Part shown: in pieces, positions 34,205 to 45,646 of the stretch
Layout of the letters: each line of letters begins with the position of its first letter
Position numbering within the stretch: position 1 is the first letter of the stretch
NCBI GenBank assembly: GCA_963755055.1
Contig: CAVWIS010000043.1
Coordinates: 79,777-143,776, forward strand
DNA from: AP-16 sp963755055
GTDB lineage: Bacteria; Pseudomonadota; Alphaproteobacteria; Rhizobiales; Xanthobacteraceae
Reading direction: 5' to 3'
DNA length: 64,000 nt
The notes under the pieces: model-generated
Database searches by the model: none
Told to the model about the DNA's origin: nothing
What the model saw: only the letters and a program-made list of their open reading frames with translations
Position numbers and translations under genes: made by a program

Positions 34205-35395
34205 CTATTCCCCCGCCTCGAGCTTGCGCACGACGGGCGAGGGCATGACCATGCGGACGTCGCGCGGCACCTGGTCGTCGAACTCGAGCAACTCGATGCG
34301 GCCGCCGCGCTTGGTGACCTTGTCGGCCGAGATCAGGATCTGCGCGATGTCGTCGTTGGCCTGGCCGAAATGGCTCTGCAGCTTGAGCACCCGCTCGCGC
34401 AGCCGGCCGAGATCGTCCATCAGGTGGCCGACCTCGGTCCTGATCTCGTGGGCGGCATCGCGCATGCGGGCGTCTTTGAGGATCTGCTGCATCACCTGGA
34501 TCGCCAGCATCAGGAGCGAGGGGGAGACCAGCACCACCTGCGCCCGGTAGGCCTTTTGGATGACGTCGTCGAAACCGTCATAGAGCTCCGCATAGACCAA
34601 CTCCGAGGGAACGAACATCAGCGCAATGTCCTGGGTCTCGCCCGGGATGAGGTAGCGCTCGGAAATGTCGCCGATGTGGCGGCCGACGTCCTGGCGCAGG
34701 CGCTGCCCTGCCTGCTTGCGTTCCTCCTCGCTTCTCGCCTCGCGCAGCGCCGTGATCGCCTCGAGCGGGAATTTGGCGTCGATCACGATCGGCCGATGGT
34801 CGCCCGGCAGGAACACCGCGCAGTCGGGCCGCTTGTTGTTGGACAGCGTGAACTGGAACTCGAACGAACCCTTGGGCAGCCCGTCGCGGACGATCGCCTC
34901 CATGCGGCCCTGGCCGAAGGCGCCGCGCGCCTGCTTGTTGGCCAGCACCTCGCGCAGCGAGGTCACCTGCGAGGTCAGCTCGGTGAGGTTCTTCTGCGCG
35001 TTGTCGATCACGGCGAGCCGCTCGTGGAGCTGCTGCAGGCTGGCGACCGTGTGGCGTGTCGTCGTCTCCATCGACTGGCCGACCCGGTGGGTGACGGCGT
35101 CGAGCCGCTCCGCCATCAGCCGTGCGAGCTCCGCCTGGCGGCCGGTCAAGACGTCGCCCATCAGGTGGATGCGTCCGGCGGTATCGGCCTGGATGCGGGC
35201 GAGATCGGCCATGCGCGTCTCGATCTCCTCCGCCCGCATGGCTTGGCGCTCGACCTCGCGGTCGCGCGCCCGGGCGCTTTTCGTCATCGCGACCGCGATA
35301 CAGACGAGCGCCGCCAGGATCGCGATACCCAGCGCCGCGGTCGCCTCGGTGGCCCCGACGGCGACGCCGCCGATGGTGATGAAGGTGGTGGTCAT
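34205..35395 (-). CDS. rmuC: DNA recombination protein RmuC
   Basis: From the ATG at 35395 the protein has 396 residues: an N-terminal membrane helix (ALGIAILAALVCIAVAM), a long coiled coil, then the RmuC nuclease-like domain with GAFGQGRMEAIVRDGLP, DCAVFLPGDHRPIVIDAKFPLEA and IALMFVPSELVYAELYDGF. RmuC limits inversions at short inverted repeats; the domain belongs to the PD-(D/E)XK-like fold, with the conserved VIDAKFP. It is divergent from def, with about 95 bp between. Confidence 0.94.
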   Translation of the reverse strand: MTTTFITIGGVAVGATEATAALGIAILAALVCIAVAMTKSARARDREVERQAMRAEEIETRMADLARIQADTAGRIHLMGDVLTGRQAELARLMAERLDAVTHRVGQSMETTTRHTVASLQQLHERLAVIDNAQKNLTELTSQVTSLREVLANKQARGAFGQGRMEAIVRDGLPKGSFEFQFTLSNNKRPDCAVFLPGDHRPIVIDAKFPLEAITALREARSEEERKQAGQRLRQDVGRHIGDISERYLIPGETQDIALMFVPSELVYAELYDGFDDVIQKAYRAQVVLVSPSLLMLAIQVMQQILKDARMRDAAHEIRTEVGHLMDDLGRLRERVLKLQSHFGQANDDIAQILISADKVTKRGGRIELLEFDDQVPRDVRMVMPSPVVRKLEAGE

Positions 35396-35491
35396 GGGGG
35401 CCGTTCTATCGTGATTCGGCAAGAATTCGCGAACGAAGAGCGAACGTCGCCCGCATTGACCGGTTGACGGCTTCACCGTAAATCGCCGCCC

Positions 35492-36016
35492 ATGGCGCTG
35501 CGTGAGATCATCATCCTGCCGGATCCCCGGCTGCGGCTCGTCTCCGAGCCGGTGAAAAACATCGACGACACGATCCGCCGGCTGGTCGACGACATGTTCG
35601 AGACCATGTACGAGGCGCCCGGCATCGGGCTCGCCGCCATCCAGATCGGCGAGCCAAGGCGCGTCATCACCATCGACCTCGCCAAGAAGGACGAGACGCA
35701 CAAGGCCCAGGTGTTCATCAACCCGGAGATCCTGTGGACCTCGGAGGAGCGCGCCACCTACGAGGAGGGCTGCCTGTCGATCCCCGAATACTACGAGGAG
35801 GTCGAGCGCCCGGCGCAGGTCAAGGTGAAGTATCGCGACCTCGAGGGTGCGGAGCGCGAGGTCGAGGCCACGGGCCTGCTGGCGACCTGCCTGCAGCACG
35901 AGATCGACCACATCAACGGCGTGCTGTTCATCGACCACCTCTCGAAGCTCAAGCGCTCGCGGGTGATCAAGCGCTTCACCAAGGCGGCGAAACGCGCGGA
36001 CGACGACGACGATTGA
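35492..36016 (+). CDS. def: Peptide deformylase
   Basis: The 174-residue enzyme carries the three motifs of class I deformylase: GIGLAAIQIG, EEGCLSIP and QHEIDHINGVLFIDHLS, where Cys and the two His bind the metal and Glu is catalytic. It removes the N-formyl group from nascent proteins. In related genomes fmt follows def closely; here a large membrane-protein gene on the other strand and an mgtC gene lie between. Confidence 0.97.
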   Translation: MALREIIILPDPRLRLVSEPVKNIDDTIRRLVDDMFETMYEAPGIGLAAIQIGEPRRVITIDLAKKDETHKAQVFINPEILWTSEERATYEEGCLSIPEYYEEVERPAQVKVKYRDLEGAEREVEATGLLATCLQHEIDHINGVLFIDHLSKLKRSRVIKRFTKAAKRADDDDD

Positions 36017-36046
36017 TCCGGCGCTCGCCGCATCGGCGCGGACGTC

Positions 36047-37855
36047 TCAGCGGCGGACCCGATAGATCGACACCGGCGTCGGCGCCGTCGCCACCGGCAG
36101 GAGGAAGTCCGGCACCTCGCCGCGGCCGAGGCGCGCCGCGAGCCCGTCGGGCGCGGCCTGCGCATAGATGAAGCGCTCGGGCGCGCCCGCGCAGAACGCC
36201 ACATAGTCGACGCCCAGCGTGGCGAGCCGGGCGCGGGCCTCCTCGGGCGTGCCCAGCAGGACGTCCAGCATGGCGTTGTTGCCGGCCGTGTTGCGGTAGG
36301 GCGCGGCGAGAACCCCGTGCTCGGTCGCCATCAGGATGTTGGGTCCGCTGTCGATGAAGCCGAGCACCAGGCCTTTCGGCAGGGCGGCGAGCGGGGCGAA
36401 ATCCGCCGGACGTTCGCAGGTCGCGGCGCCGCCGGAGAGCACCGTAGTGTGCGTGCCGGTCAGGGCCTCGACCCCGCGGGCGGCCGCCGCGCCGATCGGC
36501 ACCAGCGTCGCCTGGTTGAGCACCAGCGCGCCGACCAGCGCCGGCCGTGTCAGCCCGAGCAGCACCGAGCGGCCGACCGGGAAGAGCGTCGTCAGCGAGG
36601 CCGCGATCAGCGGCACCGCCAGCAGATCTGCGGCGGCGGCGCCGCGGACCTGCCATAGCGAGACGCCGAGCAGGGCGGCGAGCACGCCGACCGCCAGCAG
36701 CCAGGGAAACCGACGGATCTCCGGATGTTTCGCCAGCGTCAGGCCGGCTGCGGCCAGCGCCACGACGATGAAGCCGTAGACCGGAATGATCTGTTGCGGC
36801 AGGTCGCGGGCGAGCGAGACGATCGACCGCGCCTCGCTGACATGGTCGAGCCACAGCGCCGCCAGCCGCGGCCCGATATAGTCGTAGGGATCGCCGAGGC
36901 AGGCGGGAAATTTTGCCCGCAACGTCACCGCCAGTACCACGGCCAGCGCGGCCGCGCCGGTGAGCCGCCAGGCCGCCGATCGGGTGCGCAGCAGCGCGGC
37001 GAGACCAGCGAGCCCGAGCCCCGCGATCCCGGCGGCGACCAGGTGCACGACCGAGAACGCGTCGCAGGAGGCGATCCCGTAGCGCCACGGCGGCACGGTG
37101 GCGACGAACAAGGCGGCGGCCGCAGCCGCGAAGGCCGACCCGAAGGCGATCGCCACGGGCGCCGCCTCGCGCCCGCGCGCCAGCCAGTTCAGTGCCACGC
37201 CGGCGCCGATCACCGCGATGGCCGGCAGCATTTCCAGCCCGATCGCCAGCGAGATCACCGACATGAGGGCGGCGCCGGCCGCCGCGCGCGCCCCGGGCGG
37301 CTCGCGCACCAGCACCGCGATCGTCCAGATCAGCAGCAGGATCTGCACGTTGTGATGATCGATGGCGCCGACGCGGAAATGCGTCAGCACCGGCGCCGTC
37401 ATCACGGCGAGGATGAGCGCGAGCGCCGCGGCGCGGGCGTCGGCAAGCCGCAGCGCCACCCGGCCGATGCCGGCGAGCGTCGGCAGCAGCAGGCCGAGCG
37501 GCCAGGCGGCGAGCGCAAGATTTTCCGCGCCGGCCTGGCCCAGCAGCGGCCGCGCGGCGGCGATCATGAGCGCCAGCGGCAGATCGATCAGCCGGGACCA
37601 GTGCATCACCACGCCGTCGGGCGGCTCCAGCCGGTACTGCGCCAGATCGAACCAGCTTTGGCCGGCGAGAAAGTCGCGCACCTCGACGAGCCGCATGGCG
37701 TCGTCGGTGGAGACGCCGGACGGCAGCGCCGCCGCGCCCTGCAGCAGCAGGATGGCGGCGACCACGCACCACACCACGAGCAGCATCGGCGTGACGGCGA
37801 CCGGACGATCGGGTCGCGACGGCACGACGGCACCTGCGGCGGCTCGATCGGTCAT
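36047..37855 (-). CDS. Large multi-spanning membrane protein, possibly GT39-like
   Basis: The protein of about 602 residues has 10 or more hydrophobic helices. An early loop reads STDDAMRLVEVRDFLAG and then RLEPPDGVVMHWSRLID, with acidic and Arg-Asp residues placed like the catalytic loop of GT-C glycosyltransferases (ArnT/PMT family). VGAIDHHNVQILLL follows. Similar proteins are common in Hyphomicrobiales without a proven role. I infer a polyprenyl-phosphate sugar transferase or related lipid-linked enzyme, at modest confidence. It sits as an insertion between def and fmt in opposite orientation. Start 37855 (MTDRAAAG) is preferred to 37882. Confidence 0.75.
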   Translation of the reverse strand: MTDRAAAGAVVPSRPDRPVAVTPMLLVVWCVVAAILLLQGAAALPSGVSTDDAMRLVEVRDFLAGQSWFDLAQYRLEPPDGVVMHWSRLIDLPLALMIAAARPLLGQAGAENLALAAWPLGLLLPTLAGIGRVALRLADARAAALALILAVMTAPVLTHFRVGAIDHHNVQILLLIWTIAVLVREPPGARAAAGAALMSVISLAIGLEMLPAIAVIGAGVALNWLARGREAAPVAIAFGSAFAAAAAALFVATVPPWRYGIASCDAFSVVHLVAAGIAGLGLAGLAALLRTRSAAWRLTGAAALAVVLAVTLRAKFPACLGDPYDYIGPRLAALWLDHVSEARSIVSLARDLPQQIIPVYGFIVVALAAAGLTLAKHPEIRRFPWLLAVGVLAALLGVSLWQVRGAAAADLLAVPLIAASLTTLFPVGRSVLLGLTRPALVGALVLNQATLVPIGAAAARGVEALTGTHTTVLSGGAATCERPADFAPLAALPKGLVLGFIDSGPNILMATEHGVLAAPYRNTAGNNAMLDVLLGTPEEARARLATLGVDYVAFCAGAPERFIYAQAAPDGLAARLGRGEVPDFLLPVATAPTPVSIYRVRR

Positions 37856-38215
37856 GGCGGCCCCGGTTTCGGAAAGCCCCATCCTAGGGTGGGGCGCTTA
37901 ACCGTGGGTAAAGAGGGGCCGAAAGATCAATGAGGTATTTCAATTGGTTGACGGCACAACGGATGGGTCCCGGGGATGACTGGTGATGCCTGCGTCTCCC
38001 GGGTAGCGGGACACAATTCATGACGTCGCCCGCGCCAGGAACGGAACCACTGCGTGGCTGATCAGGGGCGCCAGTGAGAACTCATCGCCTCCTACCAGCC
38101 GACAAGCTCGACAGGCAGCGCGCCGTCTTGTCAATCCCGCCGGATGCGTGTTGGCTCGAACCGCCGGTCGGTTCCGGTCGGCAGGTCCGGACAGGCGAGC
38201 ATCGGGCGAGGCGAC
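37856..38215. other. Intergenic region upstream of mgtC
   Basis: No gene is supported. Divergent promoters are expected. An in-frame extension of the mgtC gene back to 38144 lacks family similarity. Confidence 0.4.
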
Positions 38216-38689
38216 ATGACATCCTGGGAGATCTTGCTGCGGCTCGGCGCTGCGACCTTGATCGGCGCCCTCATCGGCATCAACCGCGACCTGCACGGCA
38301 AGCCGACCGGGATTCGCACGCTCGGCCTGGTGGCGCTCGGCTCGGCGCTGATCGTGATCGGAGCAACCGATATGCTGCAGCAGGGCGCCGCCGACCCCAA
38401 CCCGGTCAGCCGCGTGGTCCAGGGCGTGCTGACCGGGATCGGCTTTCTCGGCGCCGGCGTCATCCTGCGCGGCGGCGACGATGTCGGCAGCGTCCATGGG
38501 CTCACCACTGCCGCCTGCACCTGGCTGACCGCGTGCATCGGATTGATCTGCGGCATAGGCAACTGGCGGCTGCTTGGTGTCGCAGTCGTCCTGGTGTTCG
38601 TGCTGCTGATCGTGGGCGGACCGATCGAGCGTTGGCTGCACCACCGCTTCGCCGCCCACGACAGCGCGAAGCCCTCGGCCAGACCCTGA
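38216..38689 (+). CDS. MgtC/SapB family membrane protein
   Basis: The 157-residue protein shows LGAATLIGALIGINRDLHGKPTGIRTLGLVALGSALI and GIGFLGAGVILR, the two conserved parts of the MgtC/SapB family, in a four- to five-helix membrane domain. It lacks the long C-terminal domain of Salmonella MgtC. Family members affect Mg2+ homeostasis and acid or intracellular growth by modulating the F-ATPase; the role here is unproven. It ends 9 bases before fmt and may be cotranscribed with it. Confidence 0.9.
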   Translation: MTSWEILLRLGAATLIGALIGINRDLHGKPTGIRTLGLVALGSALIVIGATDMLQQGAADPNPVSRVVQGVLTGIGFLGAGVILRGGDDVGSVHGLTTAACTWLTACIGLICGIGNWRLLGVAVVLVFVLLIVGGPIERWLHHRFAAHDSAKPSARP

Positions 38690-38698
38690 ACAACCTTC

Positions 38699-39622
38699 AT
38701 GCCGCTCCGCCTCGTCTTCATGGGCACGCCGGATTTTTCGGTGCCGACGCTGCTGGGGGTCTCCGGCAGCGGCCACGAGATCGTTGCCGTCTATACGAGG
38801 GCGCCACGGCCGGCCGGCCGGCGCGGGCTCGAGGTCACGCCGAGCCCGGTCGAGCGCGAGGCGCGGCGCCTCGGCCTGCCGGTGCTCACGCCCGGGACGC
38901 TGCGGACGCCGGAAGCCGAGGCCGCCTTTCGTCACCATGACGCCGACGCCGCCGTGGTCGTCGCCTACGGGTTGATCCTGCCGAAGCCTATCCTCGATGC
39001 CGTGCCGCTCGGCTCGCTCAACGTCCATGCGTCGCTGCTGCCGCGCTGGCGCGGCGCCGCGCCGATCAACCGGGCCGTGATGGCGGGCGATGCCGAGAGC
39101 GGGGTCTCGGTCATGAAGATGGAAGAAGGACTCGACACCGGCCCGGTCGCGCTCGCCGAGCGGGTGGCGATCGGCGCCGACATGACGGCGGGCGAGCTCC
39201 ACGATGCGCTGGCACCGCTGGGCGCCGACCTGATGGTGCGCGCGCTCGGCGCGCTCGAGCGCGGCACATTGACGTTCACGCCGCAGCCCGCGACCGGGAT
39301 CACGCTGGCGGCGAAGATCGCCAAGGCCGAGACCCGCATCGACTGGAGCCTGCCGTGGCAGGCGGTGCACGACCATTGCCGCGGGCTCGCGCCGTTTCCC
39401 GGCGCCTGGCTCGAGGCCGACGGCGCCAGGATCAAGGTCCTGCGCACCACGCGCGGCGAGGGCGAGGGCGCGCCCGGCACCGTGCTCGACGACCGTCTCA
39501 CCGTCGCCTGCGGTGCCGGCGCGGTGCGCATCGTGGAATTGCAGCGCGCCGGTCGCCAGCCGATGAAGACGTTGGATTTCCTCCGCGGCACCAAGGTCGC
39601 GCCCGGCACGATGCTCGGCTGA
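38699..39622 (+). CDS. fmt: Methionyl-tRNA formyltransferase
   Basis: The 307-residue enzyme has the formyl-folate-binding motif NVHASLLPRWRGAAPINRA, the earlier VVVAYGLILPKPIL, and the C-terminal tRNA-binding domain ending DFLRGTKVAPGTMLG. It formylates Met-tRNA for initiation. A second, diverged copy of the last roughly 20 codons is found 5 kb downstream at 44563-44622, just before truA, so an insertion seems to have entered at the 3' end of this gene and restored its end. Confidence 0.97.
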   Translation: MPLRLVFMGTPDFSVPTLLGVSGSGHEIVAVYTRAPRPAGRRGLEVTPSPVEREARRLGLPVLTPGTLRTPEAEAAFRHHDADAAVVVAYGLILPKPILDAVPLGSLNVHASLLPRWRGAAPINRAVMAGDAESGVSVMKMEEGLDTGPVALAERVAIGADMTAGELHDALAPLGADLMVRALGALERGTLTFTPQPATGITLAAKIAKAETRIDWSLPWQAVHDHCRGLAPFPGAWLEADGARIKVLRTTRGEGEGAPGTVLDDRLTVACGAGAVRIVELQRAGRQPMKTLDFLRGTKVAPGTMLG

Positions 39623-39698
39623 ACTCTTACGCCGAAAACCCTCGATGCCGACGTCGAGGTCGCGCCGGCCGTCGGACTCGCGCCGGAGCAGGCGCGGC

Positions 39699-40142
39699 CT
39701 ATTTCACACCGGGCTTTGCCTGCAGCAGGCAGGCGTGGATCTTCTCGAGCAGGCGCCGCAGATCCACCGGCTTGGTGTCGAAATCCGCGCAGCCGACCTC
39801 GACGCTCTTGTCAAGGTCGGCGGCGAGAGCGTGAGCGGTCAGGGCGATGATGGGTATGTGAGCGGTACAGGGTCTCGCCTTGATGAGCCGGGTCGCCTCC
39901 CATCCATCCATCTCGCCCAAGGCGACGTCCATGAGGATAAGGTCGGGGCTTTCCTCGGCGGCCATGGCGACGCCGCACGGGCCGTCGACCGCGCAGCGGA
40001 CGTCGAAGCCCTGGCGCTCCAACCGGCGCATCATCATATTGCGATTCGTCTCGTTGTCCTCGACGAGCAGGATCCTGGGCCGTACCTTGTCGATCGAGGG
40101 CTGCGAACGAGCTGGTTCGATTGCGTTGGCCGAGTTGTTCAT
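39699..40142 (-). CDS. Single-domain response regulator (DivK/CheY-like)
   Basis: The 147-residue protein is a receiver domain: ILLVEDNETNRNMMMRRLE with its acidic pair, the phosphoacceptor Asp in DLILMDVALGEMDGWEATR, then PIIALTAHAL and the Lys in FDTKPVD. It has no output domain. It lies downstream of the hybrid kinase on the same strand, separated by 157 bp, and is the most likely partner of its Hpt domain. It belongs to the fmt-truA inserted cassette. Confidence 0.92.
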   Translation of the reverse strand: MNNSANAIEPARSQPSIDKVRPRILLVEDNETNRNMMMRRLERQGFDVRCAVDGPCGVAMAAEESPDLILMDVALGEMDGWEATRLIKARPCTAHIPIIALTAHALAADLDKSVEVGCADFDTKPVDLRRLLEKIHACLLQAKPGVK

Positions 40143-40299
40143 CGCGCAGCCCCTGCGAGAGTATTGGCGGACGTGGTAAAATATCTGCGTTGGTCTAAGA
40201 TTGACTTAAGCCATATGGTCAACGATTGCTGGACGTCCGCCGTTGGCGGGCGGCAGCGGTCGCCGCACGGCAGGTCGGAGGCTTTCGAGGGATCCCCGG

Positions 40300-42858
<2,559 letters not shown>

Positions 42859-43153
42859 GGGGCAGCCTTTGTCGGAGCGCGATACGGCTCCAGGGTCGCC
42901 CTGCAATGCCACATCATTGTTGACATTTGCTGAAGGCAAACGGCGCGGGCCCGTTACCCGTTGCGTGCGCCGGGCGCGCGACGGGCCTCGATGCCGGCCG
43001 GAGGGGCCGGGTCTCGACCATCTCCGACACGACGCAGCTCCCTGCCCCGAGGGCATGCGCCGAAAAAGGACCCCGACGCCGGCCCGAATGCTAAATTTAC
43101 CTTTGTTGGCTAGGATCCCCATCGATGCATCAACCGTCATCACTGTGCGGGCA

Positions 43154-44446
43154 ATGTTGGGCCAGTTAGCCAAGTTGGTGCGCCGCGCGGGAGTTCTCCC
43201 GTCGACGGATCGTGCCGACGAGGACCGTGACGTCACGTTCCAGTCCTTGGTGGCGTTCAGCCTCCAGCCTCGGGGCGGGTCCGACGTCCTTTCCTCCGTC
43301 ATGCTCGATTCGGGAATCGAGCATGAGGTATTTCACAGGTGCTCGGTACTGGTCGACGGGCTGGCGCGCCGCACGCCGGACATCGTCTTCCTCGCCGTCA
43401 CCACCGATGTGACCGAAACCATCGACGCGATCTTTGCGCTCGCCAAGGCGAGCTATTCCGGCGCCGTGCAACTGATGTGCGATCGCGACCTCGCGGTGAG
43501 CGACGGCGTCAAGCATACCGGCCAGCGCCTCGGCCTGCAGATGCTGCCGGCATTGGCGCGGTCGTTCGACGAGGCGACGGTCGCGGCGATCCTCGAGGCC
43601 GAAGGGCTTCGGGCGCCGCGGAGAATGACGCCGCCTGTTGGTCTCGACGAGGTGCTGCGGAACGGCTGGATCGAGTTCTGGTATCAGTCGAAGATCGATC
43701 TTCGCAAGAAGCATCTTGTCGGGGTCGAGGTGTTTGCCCGCGTGCGCCATCCGCGGCGCGGCGTCCTGTCACCCGGGCCGTTCCTGGCGGGGGCGGACGA
43801 GAAGAGCCTGATCGCCCTCAACGAGCAGGCGCTCGTGAGCGCGCTCAAGACCACGGCCAATCTCTCCAGGATGGGGGTGCGGCTGCCGCTCGCCGTGAAT
43901 GTCTCCGTCAATGCGCTGCATGCGTTGCCGGTTCGCGACATCATCCGGCAGCACCAGCCAAGAGCAGCCAACTGGCCCGACCTGCTGTTCGATGTGACCG
44001 AGGAGCAGATCGCCAGAGACATCCCCCTCGTTCATGACGTGTTCGCCCGCCTGCGGAATGTCGGCATCAGGCTCGCGGTCGACGACTATGGGCGCGGCCG
44101 GCTGTCCCTGGCGCAACTCCGGACCCTGCCTTTCGTCGAGCTGAAGCTGAATCGTCCGTTCGTCGCCGACTGCAGCACGGAGCCCACCAAGGCGGCGATC
44201 TGCAAGAGCATCATCGATCTGGTGCACAGCTTCGGCAACCTCGCCGTCGCCATCGGAGTCGAGAAGGCCAGCGACCTTCAGGCGCTGCAACGCATGGGGT
44301 GCGATATTGGTCAAGGGTTCCTGTTCGGCCAGCCCATGCCCCACGACCGGTTCATGGGGTTGGTCCAGGAGCGCGCGATGCGGAATCCGCCAGCCAACTT
44401 GGCGCAGCAGGCCGGCATGGGCAGATTGGACGGGCGCATCCGATGA
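43154..44446 (+). CDS. Divergent EAL-domain protein
   Basis: The 430-residue protein has an unclassified N-terminal region of about 150 residues and a C-terminal EAL-like domain. The EAL motif reads EVFA (VEVFARVRHP), DDFG is DDYGRGRLSL, the later lysine motif is LKLNR, the usual VAEGVE is VAIGVE, and the final QGFLFGQP is kept. So some metal and catalytic Glu positions are kept and at least one is lost; cyclic-di-GMP hydrolysis may be weak or absent and a binding role is possible. I chose ATG 43154, since the longer frame crosses the divergent kinase promoter. Third gene of the inserted cassette. Confidence 0.85.
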   Translation: MLGQLAKLVRRAGVLPSTDRADEDRDVTFQSLVAFSLQPRGGSDVLSSVMLDSGIEHEVFHRCSVLVDGLARRTPDIVFLAVTTDVTETIDAIFALAKASYSGAVQLMCDRDLAVSDGVKHTGQRLGLQMLPALARSFDEATVAAILEAEGLRAPRRMTPPVGLDEVLRNGWIEFWYQSKIDLRKKHLVGVEVFARVRHPRRGVLSPGPFLAGADEKSLIALNEQALVSALKTTANLSRMGVRLPLAVNVSVNALHALPVRDIIRQHQPRAANWPDLLFDVTEEQIARDIPLVHDVFARLRNVGIRLAVDDYGRGRLSLAQLRTLPFVELKLNRPFVADCSTEPTKAAICKSIIDLVHSFGNLAVAIGVEKASDLQALQRMGCDIGQGFLFGQPMPHDRFMGLVQERAMRNPPANLAQQAGMGRLDGRIR

Positions 44447-44562
44447 GCGATAGGCGCCATCGTCGGGTCATTCGCACAGCCATTGTCGGCTCCCGCTGGG
44501 TGGGAGTTGTTCGGTCCAGTGATGGTCGGCACTCAGGGGGCACCTGACGAGCCGGCCGGTTG
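44447..44562. other. Spacer at the right end of the inserted cassette
   Basis: No gene or clear signal. It lies between the EAL gene and the fmt-tail remnant. Confidence 0.4.
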
Positions 44563-44622
44563 GCCTGAACGCGATGGATTTCCTCAGCGGCATCAAGGTT
44601 ACGCCCGGCACGATGTTCGGCT
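44563..44622 (+). pseudogene. Second copy of the fmt 3' end (insertion scar)
   Basis: The sequence encodes MDFLSGIKVTPGTMFG and then TGA, against LDFLRGTKVAPGTMLG and TGA at the end of fmt. About 47 of 54 bases match, and the match extends slightly past the stop (GGCTGAAC-CTT). In related genomes fmt is directly followed by truA, which starts 58 bases after this remnant. It is therefore probably the original fmt end, displaced by the 5-kb signalling cassette. Confidence 0.7.
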
Positions 44623-44679
44623 GAACCCTTTCGGCTATCGTCGGCGCGAACCGCGACCCTGAGCATCCGTGATCTGCAC

Positions 44680-45417
44680 ATGCCGCGCTACAAGCTGACC
44701 ATCGAATACGACGGCACGCCCTTCGTCGGCTGGCAGATCCAGCGCGGCGGCCTGTCGGTCCAGGCCGTGCTCACCGCGGCAGTCGCGGCGTTTGCCGAGG
44801 AACAGGTCACGGTCTACGGCGCCGGGCGCACCGATGCCGGCGTCCATGCGCTGGGCCAGGTGGCGCATCTCGATCTTGCGCGCGACTGGCGCGCCGACCG
44901 GGTGCGCGATGCCCTCAATGCGCGGCTGCGGCCGCATCCGGTGGCGGTGCTGGCGGCCGAAAAGGTGCCGTCCGGGTTCGACGCGCGATTTTCCGCGAAA
45001 CGGCGGCACTACGTCTATCGCATCGTCAATCGGCGCGCCGATCTGGCGCTCGACCGCCTTCGCGCCTGGCGGGTGCCGCGCCCGCTCGACGCCGCCGCCA
45101 TGCACGAGGCCGCCCAGGGGCTGATCGGGCGGCACGACTTCACCACCTTCCGCGCCGCCGAGTGCCAGGCGCGCTCGCCGGTCAAGACCCTCGACCGGCT
45201 CGATGTCGCACGCCACGGCGACGAGGTGCGGATCGCCGCCTCGGCGCGGTCGTTCCTCCATCACCAGGTGCGCTCGATGGTCGGCTCGCTCGTCTGGGTC
45301 GGCGAGGGCCGATGGCGGCCGGACGATCTCGCCGCGGCGCTTGCGGCGCGTTCGCGAAAAGCCTGCGGCCCGGTAGCGCCGCCCGAGGGACTTTATCTGG
45401 TGTCGGTGGATTATTAA
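44680..45417 (+). CDS. truA: tRNA pseudouridine synthase A
   Basis: The 245-residue enzyme has the family motif VYGAGRTDAGVHALGQVAHLD, with the catalytic Asp in RTDAG, and later RRHYVYRIVNRR and FLHHQVRSMVGSLVWVGEG. It makes pseudouridine at positions 38-40 of tRNA anticodon arms. It belongs with fmt and dapE in the usual cluster. Confidence 0.97.
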   Translation: MPRYKLTIEYDGTPFVGWQIQRGGLSVQAVLTAAVAAFAEEQVTVYGAGRTDAGVHALGQVAHLDLARDWRADRVRDALNARLRPHPVAVLAAEKVPSGFDARFSAKRRHYVYRIVNRRADLALDRLRAWRVPRPLDAAAMHEAAQGLIGRHDFTTFRAAECQARSPVKTLDRLDVARHGDEVRIAASARSFLHHQVRSMVGSLVWVGEGRWRPDDLAAALAARSRKACGPVAPPEGLYLVSVDY

Positions 45418-45418
45418 T

Positions 45419-45608
45419 TCGCAGGGTGGGTTACGGTGCTCCGTGCGCCGTACGGTGGGCAACGGCGGCCCCGACGTTTGTTTGGAGCACTGCGTCGATT
45501 TCGCGTTGCCCACGCGGTCAGACGCGCGGCCCGGACCGCGTGGGCAAAATCGTACGCGAGATCGGAACGAGGCGCGGAGTCCGCGCCGCGATTTTGCCCA
45601 CCCTGCGA
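45419..45608. repeat. MITE-like repeat with perfect 12-bp terminal inverted repeats
   Basis: TCGCAGGGTGGG (45419-45430) is matched by CCCACCCTGCGA (45597-45608). Inside, GCCCACGCGGTC and GACCGCGTGGGC form another hairpin around 45509-45546. It starts right after the truA stop, has no coding content, and resembles dispersed repeats of Bradyrhizobiaceae. It fills the truA-dapE gap. Confidence 0.7.
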
Positions 45609-45646
45609 TCCTGCGAGACCCATCGGCGGCGATACCGCATCAAATA

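Noticed and set aside
38018..39376. 452-codon minus-strand frame
   Set aside because: Antisense to mgtC and fmt, both of which have clear family motifs.
42859..43302. N-terminal extension of the hybrid kinase
   Set aside because: It reaches into the divergent EAL gene and does not look like protein sequence; the ATG at 42858 directly precedes the first helical segment.
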